Shown here: piece by piece, positions 9,025-18,513 of the stretch
How the letters are laid out: every line of letters begins with the position of its first letter
How positions within the stretch are numbered: position 1 is the first letter of the stretch
NCBI GenBank assembly: GCA_902536655.1
Contig: CACAYF010000002.1
Location: 72,693 to 136,692 of the forward strand
Direction of reading: 5' to 3'
Source of the DNA: an uncultured Alphaproteobacteria bacterium
GTDB taxonomy: Bacteria; Pseudomonadota; Alphaproteobacteria; Methylaequorales; Methylaequoraceae
DNA length: 64,000 nucleotides
Position numbers and translations under genes: made by a program
The notes under the pieces: model-generated
Database searches by the model: none
What the model saw: only the letters and a program-made list of their open reading frames with translations
Told to the model about the DNA's origin: nothing

Positions 9025-10380
9025 TTATCTATTGATTCTTTTAATTGTTTTTTGTAATCCCAAGACTTTAATAATTTTCGATAAAGATGGACCAAATAAA
9101 CTTCCTGTAATTAATAATCTTAGCGGTTGTCCTATCGACTTAAAATCTATTTGGTAATACTTAATCACTTCTTTTATTTCATTTTCTATATTTAACTCAT
9201 TCCATTCAATAATGTTTGAAAACTTATCACAAATTAATGACTTGTATTTTTCAAAATTTTCAAGAATAAGTTTTTCTTCATTTGTAAAATTTTTTTTCAC
9301 AGAAGTCATTTGTAAAACATTGGAAGCGATTTCATTTAAAGATGACGATCTATCTTTAAAAATACTAATAAGCTCAATTAACTCTTTTTGATTGAAAAAG
9401 TCAATATTTTTTAATTGTTCATCATTATTTTTAATATAATCAAATATCCCTTTATTTGACATTTTCTTAATATAAAAGTTATTAAGAAAATTTAATTTTT
9501 TTTCGTCATACCTTGCTGGTGATTTACCTAAACTATCTAATTCAAAATTTTTCTTCAAGAAATCAAAAGAGAAGGTCTCTTGGTTTCCATATGACCAACC
9601 CAGACGTGCTAAATAATTTATAATGGCTTCTGGAAGATATCCCTTCATTTTGTAATCAATTAATGAAGTTGAGTTATCCCTTTTAGACATTTTTTGATTA
9701 TCTTTATTGTGAATTAACGAAATATGAGCAAAATTTGGTTTATAATTCAAAAAATCAAAGATAATTTTCTGTCTAAAGCTATTGGTCAAATGATCATCTC
9801 CTCTAATTATATCTGTTATTTTCATTTTGAAATCATCAGCAGCAGATGACAATAAAAAGGTTGGTGTTCCGTCACTTCTAATAATTATATAATCATCGAT
9901 TTCATTTGCGCTTACTTTAACATTACCTTGTATCCTATCTTTGATAATATGATCACGGTTTAAAGGAGACTTAATTCTTATACAAAAATCTTTTTTTGTT
10001 GGTAGTAGATTTTGTTTATCTCTCCATTCACTATAAAATTTTTGTTTTGAATTGCTGAATTGTTGAATGTATTCTTTATCGTGATAACATTTATAAGCTA
10101 ACCCTTTTGACAATAATGATTCTGCTATTAAAGTGTGTTCAGTTTGATTATTACTCTGGTAAATTATATCGTCGTCCACTTCAAGACCTAACCATTCAAG
10201 ACTTTTAGTTATAACCTTTGTGGACTCTTCAGAATTCCTATTTCTGTCAGTATCCTCAATTCTCAGTCTAAATTTTCCATTATTTCTTTTAGCATGAAGA
10301 TAATTAAATAAAGCTGTTCTTGCTCCACCCAGATGCAGTGCACCTGTTGGAGAAGGGGCAAATCTAGTAATAACTGTCAT
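9025..10380 (-). CDS. gltX: Glutamyl-tRNA synthetase
   Basis: This class I aminoacyl-tRNA synthetase charges tRNA-Glu. Many Alphaproteobacteria carry two GltX paralogues, one also charging tRNA-Gln for the amidotransferase route; which one this is cannot be told from the window. The 451-aa protein has the HIGH-like motif near residue 10 (PSPTGALHLGGARTALF) and the KMSKR motif (NQKMSKRDNSTS). The length is slightly short for the family but complete. It starts 23 nt after lexA. The comEC gene often found in this slot is missing. Confidence 0.95.
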   Translation of the reverse strand: MTVITRFAPSPTGALHLGGARTALFNYLHAKRNNGKFRLRIEDTDRNRNSEESTKVITKSLEWLGLEVDDDIIYQSNNQTEHTLIAESLLSKGLAYKCYHDKEYIQQFSNSKQKFYSEWRDKQNLLPTKKDFCIRIKSPLNRDHIIKDRIQGNVKVSANEIDDYIIIRSDGTPTFLLSSAADDFKMKITDIIRGDDHLTNSFRQKIIFDFLNYKPNFAHISLIHNKDNQKMSKRDNSTSLIDYKMKGYLPEAIINYLARLGWSYGNQETFSFDFLKKNFELDSLGKSPARYDEKKLNFLNNFYIKKMSNKGIFDYIKNNDEQLKNIDFFNQKELIELISIFKDRSSSLNEIASNVLQMTSVKKNFTNEEKLILENFEKYKSLICDKFSNIIEWNELNIENEIKEVIKYYQIDFKSIGQPLRLLITGSLFGPSLSKIIKVLGLQKTIKRINR

Positions 10381-10403
10381 TTAAATTTATGAATTAAAAT
10401 TTA

Positions 10404-11018
10404 CTAAAATTTTCTAATTAGTCCTACTAATTTACCTTGTATTTTGACTCTACCTTCTCCAAAAATTCTTGTTTTAAAATTTTTATTGGATGGTTCGAGA
10501 GCTATAGAATTTTTAAAAGATCTAAATTTTTTTAATGTAACTTCGTTTTCATCAATTAACGCTACGACTATATCACCAGTCTGTGCAAAATTTGTTTTAC
10601 ATATTATAACAATATCACCATCGAAGATCCCTTCGTCTATCATGGAGTCTCCATTAACTTCTAGTGTATAATGCTCTTCTTTATTGTTAATTAGGTAGTT
10701 TGGTACTGAAATTTGTTCAAAACTTCCAGTAATTGCCTCTATGGGGTTACCTGCAGCTATTCTACCCAAAAAAGGTAATTTTGTTTTATCAGTTTGAATA
10801 CTATTTTTTTTTAAATCATTTAATTTTAATGCTCTTGCTTTGTGTGGTATTTTTTTTATGTAACCTTTATCTTCAAGGCTTGATAGTAACTTATATATTC
10901 CAGATTTGGACTTAATACTTAAATTATCCTTCATTTCTTCGAAAGTAGGAAATAAATCTTTAGCGTGATAATACGATTTAATATAGTCCAAAAGTTTTTT
11001 TTGTTTAATTGTCAGCAT
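10404..11018 (-). CDS. lexA: LexA, SOS transcriptional repressor
   Basis: LexA represses the DNA-damage regulon and cleaves itself when RecA filaments form. The 204-aa protein has an N-terminal winged helix-turn-helix (about 1-65, TFEEMKDNLSIKSKSGIYKLL) and a C-terminal S24 peptidase domain. The scissile bond is Ala89-Gly90 (RIAAGNPIEA), the nucleophile Ser125 (NGDSMID) and the general base Lys163 (EVTLKKF). A perfect alphaproteobacterial SOS box lies 8 nt upstream of the start, so it is autoregulated. It follows moeA and precedes gltX. Confidence 0.96.
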   Translation of the reverse strand: MLTIKQKKLLDYIKSYYHAKDLFPTFEEMKDNLSIKSKSGIYKLLSSLEDKGYIKKIPHKARALKLNDLKKNSIQTDKTKLPFLGRIAAGNPIEAITGSFEQISVPNYLINNKEEHYTLEVNGDSMIDEGIFDGDIVIICKTNFAQTGDIVVALIDENEVTLKKFRSFKNSIALEPSNKNFKTRIFGEGRVKIQGKLVGLIRKF

Positions 11019-11025
11019 AATAAAT

Positions 11026-11054
11026 GTTCTACATGCGTTCTACTAATATGTCAA
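11026..11054 (-). promoter_or_regulatory. lexA promoter with embedded LexA (SOS) box
   Basis: Read on the minus strand, a perfect -35 box TTGACA (11049-11054) is followed after 17 nt by a -10-like TAGAAC (11026-11031). The plus strand carries GTTC-N7-GTTC (11026-11040), the alphaproteobacterial LexA operator, which covers the -10 region. The -35 box overlaps the last codons of moeA. This layout gives classic autorepression of lexA independently of the trp/moa genes upstream. Confidence 0.88.
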
Positions 11055-12242
11055 GGGTTTTTGATTATCTATTTCTTCAAAGACAAGGATTTTAATTTTT
11101 TCATTTGGTTTAACAGATTTAGAGTAAGGAGGTCTTATTAAAATACCATTTGAAACTTTCAACATATTGATTAAAGAGCTATCTTGATTTTTAATAATTT
11201 CAAATTTTTTGTTTTTGATGATCACTCTTTGAAATAATGTCAAATTTTTATTCTTCTCAATAAAAGATTTTGATAAGAATTCAATAAACTTCAAATTTAC
11301 AAATTTTTTACCGTAAAAAGAATTAATGTATATTGGAAGAAAATTTATTAAAGACATAAAACATGAAACTGGATTACCTGGTAATCCTAAAAAAAACTTA
11401 TTTTTATCTAATCTTCCAAATGTTGTCGGCTTGCCTGGTTTAATTGCTACTCTCTCAAATAAAATTTTTAATCCAAATTCTTTTAATGATTCTTTGACTA
11501 TATCGTACTTTCCTTTAGATATTCCACCACTAGTAATCAATAAATCAAAATCCTTTAATGATTTAAATTTTTTTAGAAATTCAATTTTATTGTCTTTAGA
11601 AAATTGAATAGAAACAACTTCTCCTCCAAATAGTTCAACAAAATGTTTGATAAAAATATTGTTAGTTGAGACAACTAAGCTTGATTTACTATTATCAATT
11701 ATCAACTCGTCTCCGGTGCATATTACAAAAACTCTGGGTTTCATTAGAACTTTTAAATAATTTAACCTCATAGATTTAGCCAAAGCTATTGATCTTATAT
11801 TCATGACGTCATTGCTGAAAAGATATTTTTTATTTTTAGTTAAATCTGAGGACTTTCTCCTAATAAAAAATTCTTTTGAAAGTGAACTGATAATCAAATA
11901 ATTATTTTTTATTTCAAAGTTTTCTTTCGGTATAACATGTTTATCGTCACCAAATATTGGAGCACCGGTGTAAACTAAATAACATTCTCCATTTTTAAAA
12001 TTTTTACCTTTTTTATCTCCAGCTTTTGACTCACCAATTATTTTCAGTTTTAATTTGTTTTCTTTCTTTAAAATTACTGCCCCATCCATTGCGGATAAAT
12101 TAGTTTTAGGAAGGTTAATTTTAGAATAATAATCTTTTCCAAGAATTCTGTTATTTGATTTTTCTGTGTGAATTGATTCAAGTTTTTTTGATCTAATAAC
12201 ATTTTGTGAAATTAATTTAAGCGCTTTTGTATATTTTATCAT
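11043..12242 (-). CDS. moeA: MoeA, molybdopterin molybdenumtransferase
   Basis: MoeA inserts molybdate into adenylylated molybdopterin to complete Moco. The product (399 aa) shows the N-terminal SAMDGAVI segment, the MoCF-like domain with GDELI and TSGGISKGKYD, and the GLPGNPVSCF motif near the C-terminal domain. The ORF track starts at GTG 12266, but ATG 12242 (MIKYTKALK) aligns better with the family N-terminus and I prefer it; both overlap moaC. A cytoplasmic molybdopterin oxidoreductase is encoded later in this window (54.6 kb) and would use this cofactor. Confidence 0.92.
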   Translation of the reverse strand: MIKYTKALKLISQNVIRSKKLESIHTEKSNNRILGKDYYSKINLPKTNLSAMDGAVILKKENKLKLKIIGESKAGDKKGKNFKNGECYLVYTGAPIFGDDKHVIPKENFEIKNNYLIISSLSKEFFIRRKSSDLTKNKKYLFSNDVMNIRSIALAKSMRLNYLKVLMKPRVFVICTGDELIIDNSKSSLVVSTNNIFIKHFVELFGGEVVSIQFSKDNKIEFLKKFKSLKDFDLLITSGGISKGKYDIVKESLKEFGLKILFERVAIKPGKPTTFGRLDKNKFFLGLPGNPVSCFMSLINFLPIYINSFYGKKFVNLKFIEFLSKSFIEKNKNLTLFQRVIIKNKKFEIIKNQDSSLINMLKVSNGILIRPPYSKSVKPNEKIKILVFEEIDNQKPLTY

Positions 12243-12708
12243 TTTTATATTTGCCAGATTTTCCACCGCTTTTATATATCAACCTAACGTTATTTATAAT
12301 AATTTCTTTATCAAAACTTTTGCACATATCATAAATTGTTAAACATGCAATTGAACAAGAAGTTAGTGCTTCCATTTCAACTCCGGTCATGTAAGTACTT
12401 TTGACAATAGCAATAACTTCAACAGAGGAATTTCTTTTGTCAATTTTAAAGTTTATGTTAACTGAGCCTAGGTTAATGTTATGACATAAAGGAATTAGTT
12501 CGTGTGTTTTTTTTGCAGCTAATGTTCCAGCTAAAATTGCAGTATTAAATATTGAGCCTTTAGGACTATCATCTGAAACAATTTTTTTGAAAGTTTTGGA
12601 ACTAAACTTTACAATGGCAACGGCACGAGCTTCACGAGATGTTGATTTCTTTTTTGAAATGTCTACCATTTGAACTTCTTTCTTGTTTTTTAAATGACTA
12701 AAACTCAT
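12217..12708 (-). CDS. moaC: MoaC, cyclic pyranopterin monophosphate synthase
   Basis: MoaC converts the MoaA product to cyclic pyranopterin monophosphate, the second half of the first step of Moco synthesis. The 163-aa protein has the family segments SREARAVAIV, GTLAAKKTHELIPLCHNI and GVEMEALTSCSIACLTIYDMCK, which contain the catalytic Lys and Asp residues. It overlaps trpC by 4 nt at its start and moeA at its end. The trpC-moaC-moeA-lexA order is conserved in many Alphaproteobacteria. Confidence 0.96.
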   Translation of the reverse strand: MSFSHLKNKKEVQMVDISKKKSTSREARAVAIVKFSSKTFKKIVSDDSPKGSIFNTAILAGTLAAKKTHELIPLCHNINLGSVNINFKIDKRNSSVEVIAIVKSTYMTGVEMEALTSCSIACLTIYDMCKSFDKEIIINNVRLIYKSGGKSGKYKNDKIYKSA

Positions 12709-13478
12709 TTTTTTATTATCTCAATAGTTTTTTTCTTTAGGTTATTAGAAGCCATTAAATATTCTCCAATTAAAAAACCATCTGCTCCCATTTTTGTAAA
12801 ATATCTCAATTGTTCATTCGATTTTAATCCACTTTCGCATATTTTTATTATTCCTTTTGGAATTTTTTTTGATAGTCTTTCAAAAGTTTCTAGATCAATC
12901 TTAAGTGTTTTTAGGTTTCTGTTATTTATACCGATACATTCAACATTTAAATTGATAGCTCTTTTAAGTTCAGTTTCGTCATGTACTTCTACGATTACGT
13001 CCAAATTAAGTTCCTTAGATATTTCATAGAATCTTTTTGCCTCATTATCTTCTAAGATGGCTAATATAAGAAGAATACAATCTGCGCCATAAAAGTAGCT
13101 TTCATATATTTGCCATTCATCTAAAATAAAATCTTTTCTTAAGATTGGTATATCAACAATTCTTTTTACTTGATTTATATAATTTATGTCACCTTGAAAA
13201 TAATTTTTTTCCGTGAGAACTGATAAACATGATGCTCCTGCTTTTTCATAATCTTGTGCAATTTGGTTTAAATTAAATATTCTACATATTTCTCCTTTGC
13301 TTGGAGAAGATTTTTTGATTTCCGCTATTAAATTAAATTTGTTGCAGTCTTCATTAGTAAGTTTCTTTAAAAAATTTCTTCTTTCAGATATTACAATTTT
13401 ATTTTTGTAGTTAATATTAGTTTTTAACTTATTTATTTCGTAAATTTTTTTTTGACAAATTTCTTGGAGAATATTCAT
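12705..13478 (-). CDS. trpC: TrpC, indole-3-glycerol phosphate synthase
   Basis: TrpC closes the indole ring (CdRP to indole-3-glycerol phosphate) in tryptophan synthesis. The 257-aa TIM barrel shows the family motifs AEIKKSSPSKGEI, ASCLSVLTEKNYFQGD, PILRKDFILDEWQIYES, GINNRNLKT and CESGL. It is monofunctional, without a fused TrpF domain. It starts 1 nt after trpD and overlaps moaC by 4 nt. trpF, trpB and trpA are not in the window, as expected for the split trp operons of Alphaproteobacteria. Confidence 0.96.
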   Translation of the reverse strand: MNILQEICQKKIYEINKLKTNINYKNKIVISERRNFLKKLTNEDCNKFNLIAEIKKSSPSKGEICRIFNLNQIAQDYEKAGASCLSVLTEKNYFQGDINYINQVKRIVDIPILRKDFILDEWQIYESYFYGADCILLILAILEDNEAKRFYEISKELNLDVIVEVHDETELKRAINLNVECIGINNRNLKTLKIDLETFERLSKKIPKGIIKICESGLKSNEQLRYFTKMGADGFLIGEYLMASNNLKKKTIEIIKK

Positions 13479-13479
13479 T

Positions 13480-14487
13480 TTAACTTTTTATCAATGTCTT
13501 AAGTTTATTTAATATTAATCCATTATTAATTTTATCTTCAACAGTATTTATTCCTTGTTTAATTGTTTTTACTTTATCACTTATAAGTAAACCTGCTGCT
13601 GCATTCAAAATGATGTTATCTCTTATTGCCCCAGTTTCACCCTCAAATACTCTTTTCATTAAAAAAGAATTTTCTTGAGCTGATCCACCTTTTAATTCAT
13701 GATCTTTTCTTATTTTAAATCCAATCTCACTTGGATCTAATACTTTTTTCTTACCAACTTTTCCATTTTTGACTTCAATAAATAAATTTTTTGAAGTTGT
13801 AGTTAGTTCATCATAGCCATTAAGATTAAATACCACCCATGCCTTTTTTAAATTAAGTTTTGAAATACATTTTGCATGTGTTTCTAAATTTTTTTCGTCG
13901 CTGACACCAAGTAGTTGATAGTCAAGTTTTACCGGATTTAGTAAAGGCCCTAGAAGATTGAAAATTGTTCTAAATGGGAGAGATCTTCTTATTTCGGCAA
14001 AACTTTTTAATACGGAATGATAATGAGGTGCAAATAGAAAGCAGATGTTATTTTTTTTAAAATATTTTATAGTTTCATTTTTATTTAAATCTATTTTAAT
14101 TCCTAATGATTCTAATAAATCAAAACTTCCAGACTTTGAAGTAACGGATCTATTTCCGTGTTTTGCAATCTTTACATCGCAAGCAGATAAAACAATCGAT
14201 GTTGCTGTTGAAAAATTAAAACTATTTTTATTGTCACCACCTGTACCGCATGTATCCATGATTGAACCAGTTAAGGAAATTTTATTCATTTTTTTTCTTA
14301 AAATTTTAATGAATGCAAAAATTTCTTCGTATTTTTCACCATTTTGAAATAAAAATGATAAAAGGCTAACAATTTCATAATCGTTGATTTTTCTGTTAAT
14401 GATATTTTCTGCTAACAAATTAGATTCAAATTCGTTTAAAACTGATCCATTTATAATTTTGTCTGTTAAATTTTTATTGTTGCTCAT
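13480..14487 (-). CDS. trpD: TrpD, anthranilate phosphoribosyltransferase
   Basis: TrpD transfers phosphoribose from PRPP to anthranilate. The 335-aa protein has the glycine-rich PRPP/Mg site DTCGTGGDNKNSFNFST, the KHGNRSVTSKSGSFDLLE segment and FRTIFNLLGPLLNP. Length is normal. It lies between trpG (23-nt gap) and trpC (1-nt gap) in the trpEGDC operon. Confidence 0.96.
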   Translation of the reverse strand: MSNNKNLTDKIINGSVLNEFESNLLAENIINRKINDYEIVSLLSFLFQNGEKYEEIFAFIKILRKKMNKISLTGSIMDTCGTGGDNKNSFNFSTATSIVLSACDVKIAKHGNRSVTSKSGSFDLLESLGIKIDLNKNETIKYFKKNNICFLFAPHYHSVLKSFAEIRRSLPFRTIFNLLGPLLNPVKLDYQLLGVSDEKNLETHAKCISKLNLKKAWVVFNLNGYDELTTTSKNLFIEVKNGKVGKKKVLDPSEIGFKIRKDHELKGGSAQENSFLMKRVFEGETGAIRDNIILNAAAGLLISDKVKTIKQGINTVEDKINNGLILNKLKTLIKS

Positions 14488-14510
14488 ATTTAAACTGTAT
14501 ATTAAAAAAA

Positions 14511-15092
14511 CTACGTTTTTGTATTTTTTAAAAAATTTTTTAGCAAAAGGTGACCGTGATCTGTTGCAATGCTTTCAGGATGAAATTGAACACCAAAAAA
14601 TGGTAATCTTTTATGTTCAATAGCCATTATAACATTATGTTCAGTTTTAGCTGTGATTAAAAGGTTAGATTTAACAGTTTTTTGATCAACAATCAGGGAA
14701 TGATACCTTGTTGCATTAAACGGATTATCTATACCCTTAAATAATTTTGATTTGTTATAGAAAATTTTGCTAACTTTACCATGAACCGGCTCCCCACTTT
14801 GAACTACCTTTGCATCAAAACATTCGGCTATGACTTGATGTCCTAGACAGACACCTAATGTTGGGATAGGTTTTTTTCTAGTTGAGTTTAACTTTATTAG
14901 ATCCATGCAAATTCCTGCGTTTGTTGGAGTACTGGGACCAGGGGATATAACCAAAGATGTTGGATTTAATTTTAATACTTCGTCAGATGAAATTTCATCG
15001 TTTCTGAAAACTTTTACTTTTTCCCCAATTTCTTGAAAATAATGTACTAAATTATAAGTAAAGCTATCGTAATTATCTATTAATATTAACAT
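14511..15092 (-). CDS. trpG: TrpG, anthranilate synthase glutamine amidotransferase subunit
   Basis: TrpG releases ammonia from glutamine for anthranilate synthase. The 193-aa class I amidotransferase shows the family start LIDNYDSFTYNLVHYFQ, the nucleophile Cys in GVCLGHQ, and the His-Glu pair in GVQFHPESI. Its start codon shares one base with the trpE stop (TAATG), so the two subunits are translationally coupled. It may also serve folate synthesis as PabA, which cannot be decided here. Confidence 0.95.
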   Translation of the reverse strand: MLILIDNYDSFTYNLVHYFQEIGEKVKVFRNDEISSDEVLKLNPTSLVISPGPSTPTNAGICMDLIKLNSTRKKPIPTLGVCLGHQVIAECFDAKVVQSGEPVHGKVSKIFYNKSKLFKGIDNPFNATRYHSLIVDQKTVKSNLLITAKTEHNVIMAIEHKRLPFFGVQFHPESIATDHGHLLLKNFLKNTKT

Positions 15093-16591
15093 TATCTAAA
15101 ATTTTTTGCTTGTTCACACGCGGTAAGAAGAGCAAGAGCCTTGTTTTCTGTTTCTTTAAACTCATTGATAGGCTTGCTATCTGCAACTATTCCAGCACCA
15201 GATTGGATATAAATATATTTATCTTTTATAACTGCAGTTCTTAATGCAATGCAAGTATCAATGTTACCATCTGCTGAAATATACCCTACAGATCCAGCAT
15301 AGACATTTCTTCTATTTTTTTCTAGTTCTTCTATAATTTGAATGGCTCTAATTTTCGGAGCTCCTGTAACGGTTCCAGCAGGAAATCCACTGAATAGAAC
15401 ATCTGTCTTCTTTTTGTTTTTATCTATTATTCCTTCTATATTTGATACAATATGCATTACATGTGAAAAATATTCTATATACATCTTATCAGTAACATTT
15501 ACTGAGCCTGGCTGTGTTACTCTACTTAAATCATTTCTTCCTAAATCCAAAAGCATGAGGTGTTCTGATATTTCTTTTGGATCGTTAAGCAAGTCATTTT
15601 TTAAACTTTGGTCCTCTGTATCAGTTTTGCCGCGTTTTCTGGTTCCTGCTATTGGCCTTATAGTTACTTTTTTTTTGTCTAATTTTATCAAGATCTCTGG
15701 ACTTGAACCAACTATGGAAAAGTTTTTGAAATTCATATAAAATAAATATGGAGAAGGATTAAGATATCGAAGTGCTCTGTATACTGAAAGAGAATTTGTT
15801 TTAATTTTTTTCTTAAAGATTCTTGATATAACAACTTGGAATATTTCACCTTCATATATGTATTTTTTAGCTTTATTAACCATGTTTTTAAACTCTTGAT
15901 AGTTAGTATTCGATTTTACATTTTTAAAAACATTAACGTTCTTTTTTGTATTCGATGAACTAAAACTTTCTTTCGATATCGGTCTGTTAATTTTTTTTAT
16001 GACACTATAAATTTCTTTTTTTGCTTTTTCAAAAGAATCTTTTGCCTTTAATTTACTTTTACATACGAGTTTAGTTACGATTAGCTTATCATTTACGTTA
16101 TCAAAAACTAAAGTGATGGATGGCCTAATAAAAATTGAATCTGGAAGATCAAGACTATTTAATTTTTTTAAATTTACGTTTTCAAAATATCTTATCATTT
16201 CATAACCCATGTAACCAAAAAAACCTGAAGATATTGATGGTATTATATTTGGAAGTTTAAGATTATTACTATTAAATAAGTTTTTTAAACTATCTAATGG
16301 ATCCGTTTTTAGAATTTTACTTTTAGAAGAAATATTTAAATCTTTGATTTTACAAATATTATTTTTACACTCCCATATTAGATCAGGCTTTAGCCCAATT
16401 ACTGAATACCTACCTTTTTGGCTTCCCTTTTCAACTGATTCAAACAAAAATGTGTAATCCTCCTCCTTTAATTTAATTAGAGCAGAAACAGGAGTGTGAA
16501 CGTCTGCAGCAAATGTATGGAATAAAAGTTGATTTTTACCTGCAATATAATTTTTTTTAAAAAGTTCTAACTCAGGCTGATTGATATCCAT
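15092..16591 (-). CDS. trpE: TrpE, anthranilate synthase component I
   Basis: TrpE makes anthranilate from chorismate with ammonia supplied by TrpG. The 499-aa protein shows the N-terminal ligand-binding domain (TPVSALIKL, the usual tryptophan-feedback region, and LFESVEKGSQKGRYSVIG) and the chorismate-binding domain with GSSPEIL, RPIAGTRKRG, DLGRNDLSRV, FPAGTVTGAPK and QSGAGIVADS. It lies 1 nt after ppiD and overlaps trpG by 1 nt. Standalone trpE is usual here, as opposed to the fused trpE(G) of rhizobia. I saw no leader-peptide attenuator. Confidence 0.96.
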   Translation of the reverse strand: MDINQPELELFKKNYIAGKNQLLFHTFAADVHTPVSALIKLKEEDYTFLFESVEKGSQKGRYSVIGLKPDLIWECKNNICKIKDLNISSKSKILKTDPLDSLKNLFNSNNLKLPNIIPSISSGFFGYMGYEMIRYFENVNLKKLNSLDLPDSIFIRPSITLVFDNVNDKLIVTKLVCKSKLKAKDSFEKAKKEIYSVIKKINRPISKESFSSSNTKKNVNVFKNVKSNTNYQEFKNMVNKAKKYIYEGEIFQVVISRIFKKKIKTNSLSVYRALRYLNPSPYLFYMNFKNFSIVGSSPEILIKLDKKKVTIRPIAGTRKRGKTDTEDQSLKNDLLNDPKEISEHLMLLDLGRNDLSRVTQPGSVNVTDKMYIEYFSHVMHIVSNIEGIIDKNKKKTDVLFSGFPAGTVTGAPKIRAIQIIEELEKNRRNVYAGSVGYISADGNIDTCIALRTAVIKDKYIYIQSGAGIVADSKPINEFKETENKALALLTACEQAKNFR

Positions 16592-16592
16592 T

Positions 16593-18479
16593 TTAATTTA
16601 GTTGATCGATGACATCATCATTTATTGTAATCTTATATTTTTTTCTTAATGCTTCAGAAAATTGAGCAAGTAAATCAATTGTAAGATCATCTTTTATTTT
16701 CTTTGTGAATTCTTTGATTTCTTTTTCATCATTACTCAAATTATTTAAAATTTCCGCGTTTTTGGCTATTATAATTTCACTATTACCCCTTTTTTCGATA
16801 TTTATATCACCAAGATTTGAATCAAATATCTTGCTGATTAAGGGTATTGGTAACTCACTACTATCAGGAAGAACTCTGGTAAATGGTTTGACTCCTTTAA
16901 TTTCAAGTTTGTACTTATTTGCAACATCCTTAAAACTCTTACCATTAGAAATTTCATTTTTAATTTTCTCAGCTTTATCTTGCGCATTTTTTAATTTTAA
17001 ATCAAAAATAAGTTTTTTTCTGACTAACTCTTTTGATTCATCAAGGGTTAACTGTCTCGGTTTTATTATATCAGTAACTAAACTGATTGCTAAACCTTCA
17101 TCTTTGTCAATATCAATTATATTTCCCTCTTCATTTATTTTTTGATTGAAGATCGTTCTGAGAATTCTTTCGTCTTGAAACTCGTTATTTACTTGTTTAT
17201 TTTGCTTAATACCTTCATTATCAATTTTGTTAGCAACAATCATTTTTACCTCTAAAATCTTTGATATTTCTGCAAAAGTATTTCCAGATGCCAATAAATC
17301 TTCAAGTTCATCTTGAAGATCAAATACAGCTTCTTTCCCTTTTTCAAGAAGTAGCTCATTTTCAAATTGCTTTTTTACTTCTTCGTATGAAACCTCTTTT
17401 CTTTCTTTGGAATCTATTATTTTTAAAATATGCCAACCGAATGAACTCTCAATTGGTTTTGATATTTCACCTTTCTTTAAACTAAAAGTTGCTTCGATTA
17501 TCTCGTCGGGTAGATCATTTTTTGTATTCCATCCTAAATCAATATCATCTTCAGTAAGATTAGCCATTGTTTTTGCTGTAGAAGTAAAATTATTAAAATT
17601 TACTTTCTTTCTTATTGATTCTACATCAGATTTTGAGTCTACAATGATTTGGTGTAGATATTTTTGTGCAGGCTCAACTAATAATTCTTTTCTTTCTTCA
17701 TAAAGTAATTTAATTTCTTCATCAGTAACAGTTGATTTTTTTGCATATTCTTTGGCGTCTAATAAAAGTGTTTCAGCACTTCTAAACTCTTTAGACATAA
17801 AGTCTGATTTATTTTCTTCATAATATTTTCTAATTTTTTCATTTGAAGGTTTAGCAAACTCTTCTTCTTCAACCATGATAGTAAGATAATCTACCGTTCT
17901 CTCCTCTAAATTATATTTACTCAAGCTATTTTTCATAATATTTGGAATAATCAAGCTAGTACTGATTGTCTCCACCATCTGCTCTCTAGCAAGATCTTGG
18001 CGCGTTCCCTCAACATAGGAATCTTCGGTGTAACCGGATTCAGATATCAACTGTCTAAACACTAATTCGCTAAATTGTCCAAGATCGTCTTTAAATGCAT
18101 CATCACGCAATATCTTATCTCTTACATTAATATCACTGACGGATAATCCTAGTTGTAAGGCTTCATTATTAAACAATGCTCTATTAATTAATGAACTTAA
18201 TGCTCTATCAACATATCCAAACTCTCTTGATTTTTTAATATCCAATGAAGATCCAAGTAGTTTTCTTATTTCTTCAGTTTGTCTCGAGTACAATGAATAA
18301 AATTCCTGTGCAGAAACATCAATTTTCCCTACAGTTGCAACAGTTGATTGTTTTTGTGTAACACCAACTAAATCTTCTGTTCCCCACATTCCAAAGCTAA
18401 TAATTAAAATAGTTAATAAAGTACCAAATATTATTTTTAGTATTGAGTTTTTTGAACTGTTTCTTAAAGTTGTAAGCAT
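16593..18479 (-). CDS. ppiD: PpiD-like membrane-anchored peptidyl-prolyl isomerase/foldase
   Basis: This is a periplasmic foldase anchored in the inner membrane that assists proteins leaving the Sec translocon. The 628-aa protein has one N-terminal transmembrane helix (about 14-34, ILKIIFGTLLTILIISFGMWG), a SurA-N/PpiD chaperone region (about 40-240), a parvulin domain (about 265-365, ending in PIESSFGWHILKIID) and a second rotamase-like part toward the C-terminus. It is the first gene of the minus-strand trp block and is divergent from tpiA across 34 bp. ppiD next to tpiA and trpE is common in Alphaproteobacteria. Confidence 0.88.
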   Translation of the reverse strand: MLTTLRNSSKNSILKIIFGTLLTILIISFGMWGTEDLVGVTQKQSTVATVGKIDVSAQEFYSLYSRQTEEIRKLLGSSLDIKKSREFGYVDRALSSLINRALFNNEALQLGLSVSDINVRDKILRDDAFKDDLGQFSELVFRQLISESGYTEDSYVEGTRQDLAREQMVETISTSLIIPNIMKNSLSKYNLEERTVDYLTIMVEEEEFAKPSNEKIRKYYEENKSDFMSKEFRSAETLLLDAKEYAKKSTVTDEEIKLLYEERKELLVEPAQKYLHQIIVDSKSDVESIRKKVNFNNFTSTAKTMANLTEDDIDLGWNTKNDLPDEIIEATFSLKKGEISKPIESSFGWHILKIIDSKERKEVSYEEVKKQFENELLLEKGKEAVFDLQDELEDLLASGNTFAEISKILEVKMIVANKIDNEGIKQNKQVNNEFQDERILRTIFNQKINEEGNIIDIDKDEGLAISLVTDIIKPRQLTLDESKELVRKKLIFDLKLKNAQDKAEKIKNEISNGKSFKDVANKYKLEIKGVKPFTRVLPDSSELPIPLISKIFDSNLGDINIEKRGNSEIIIAKNAEILNNLSNDEKEIKEFTKKIKDDLTIDLLAQFSEALRKKYKITINDDVIDQLN

Positions 18480-18513
18480 AATTTAAAATAATTGTTAAAT
18501 CTATATCATAATT

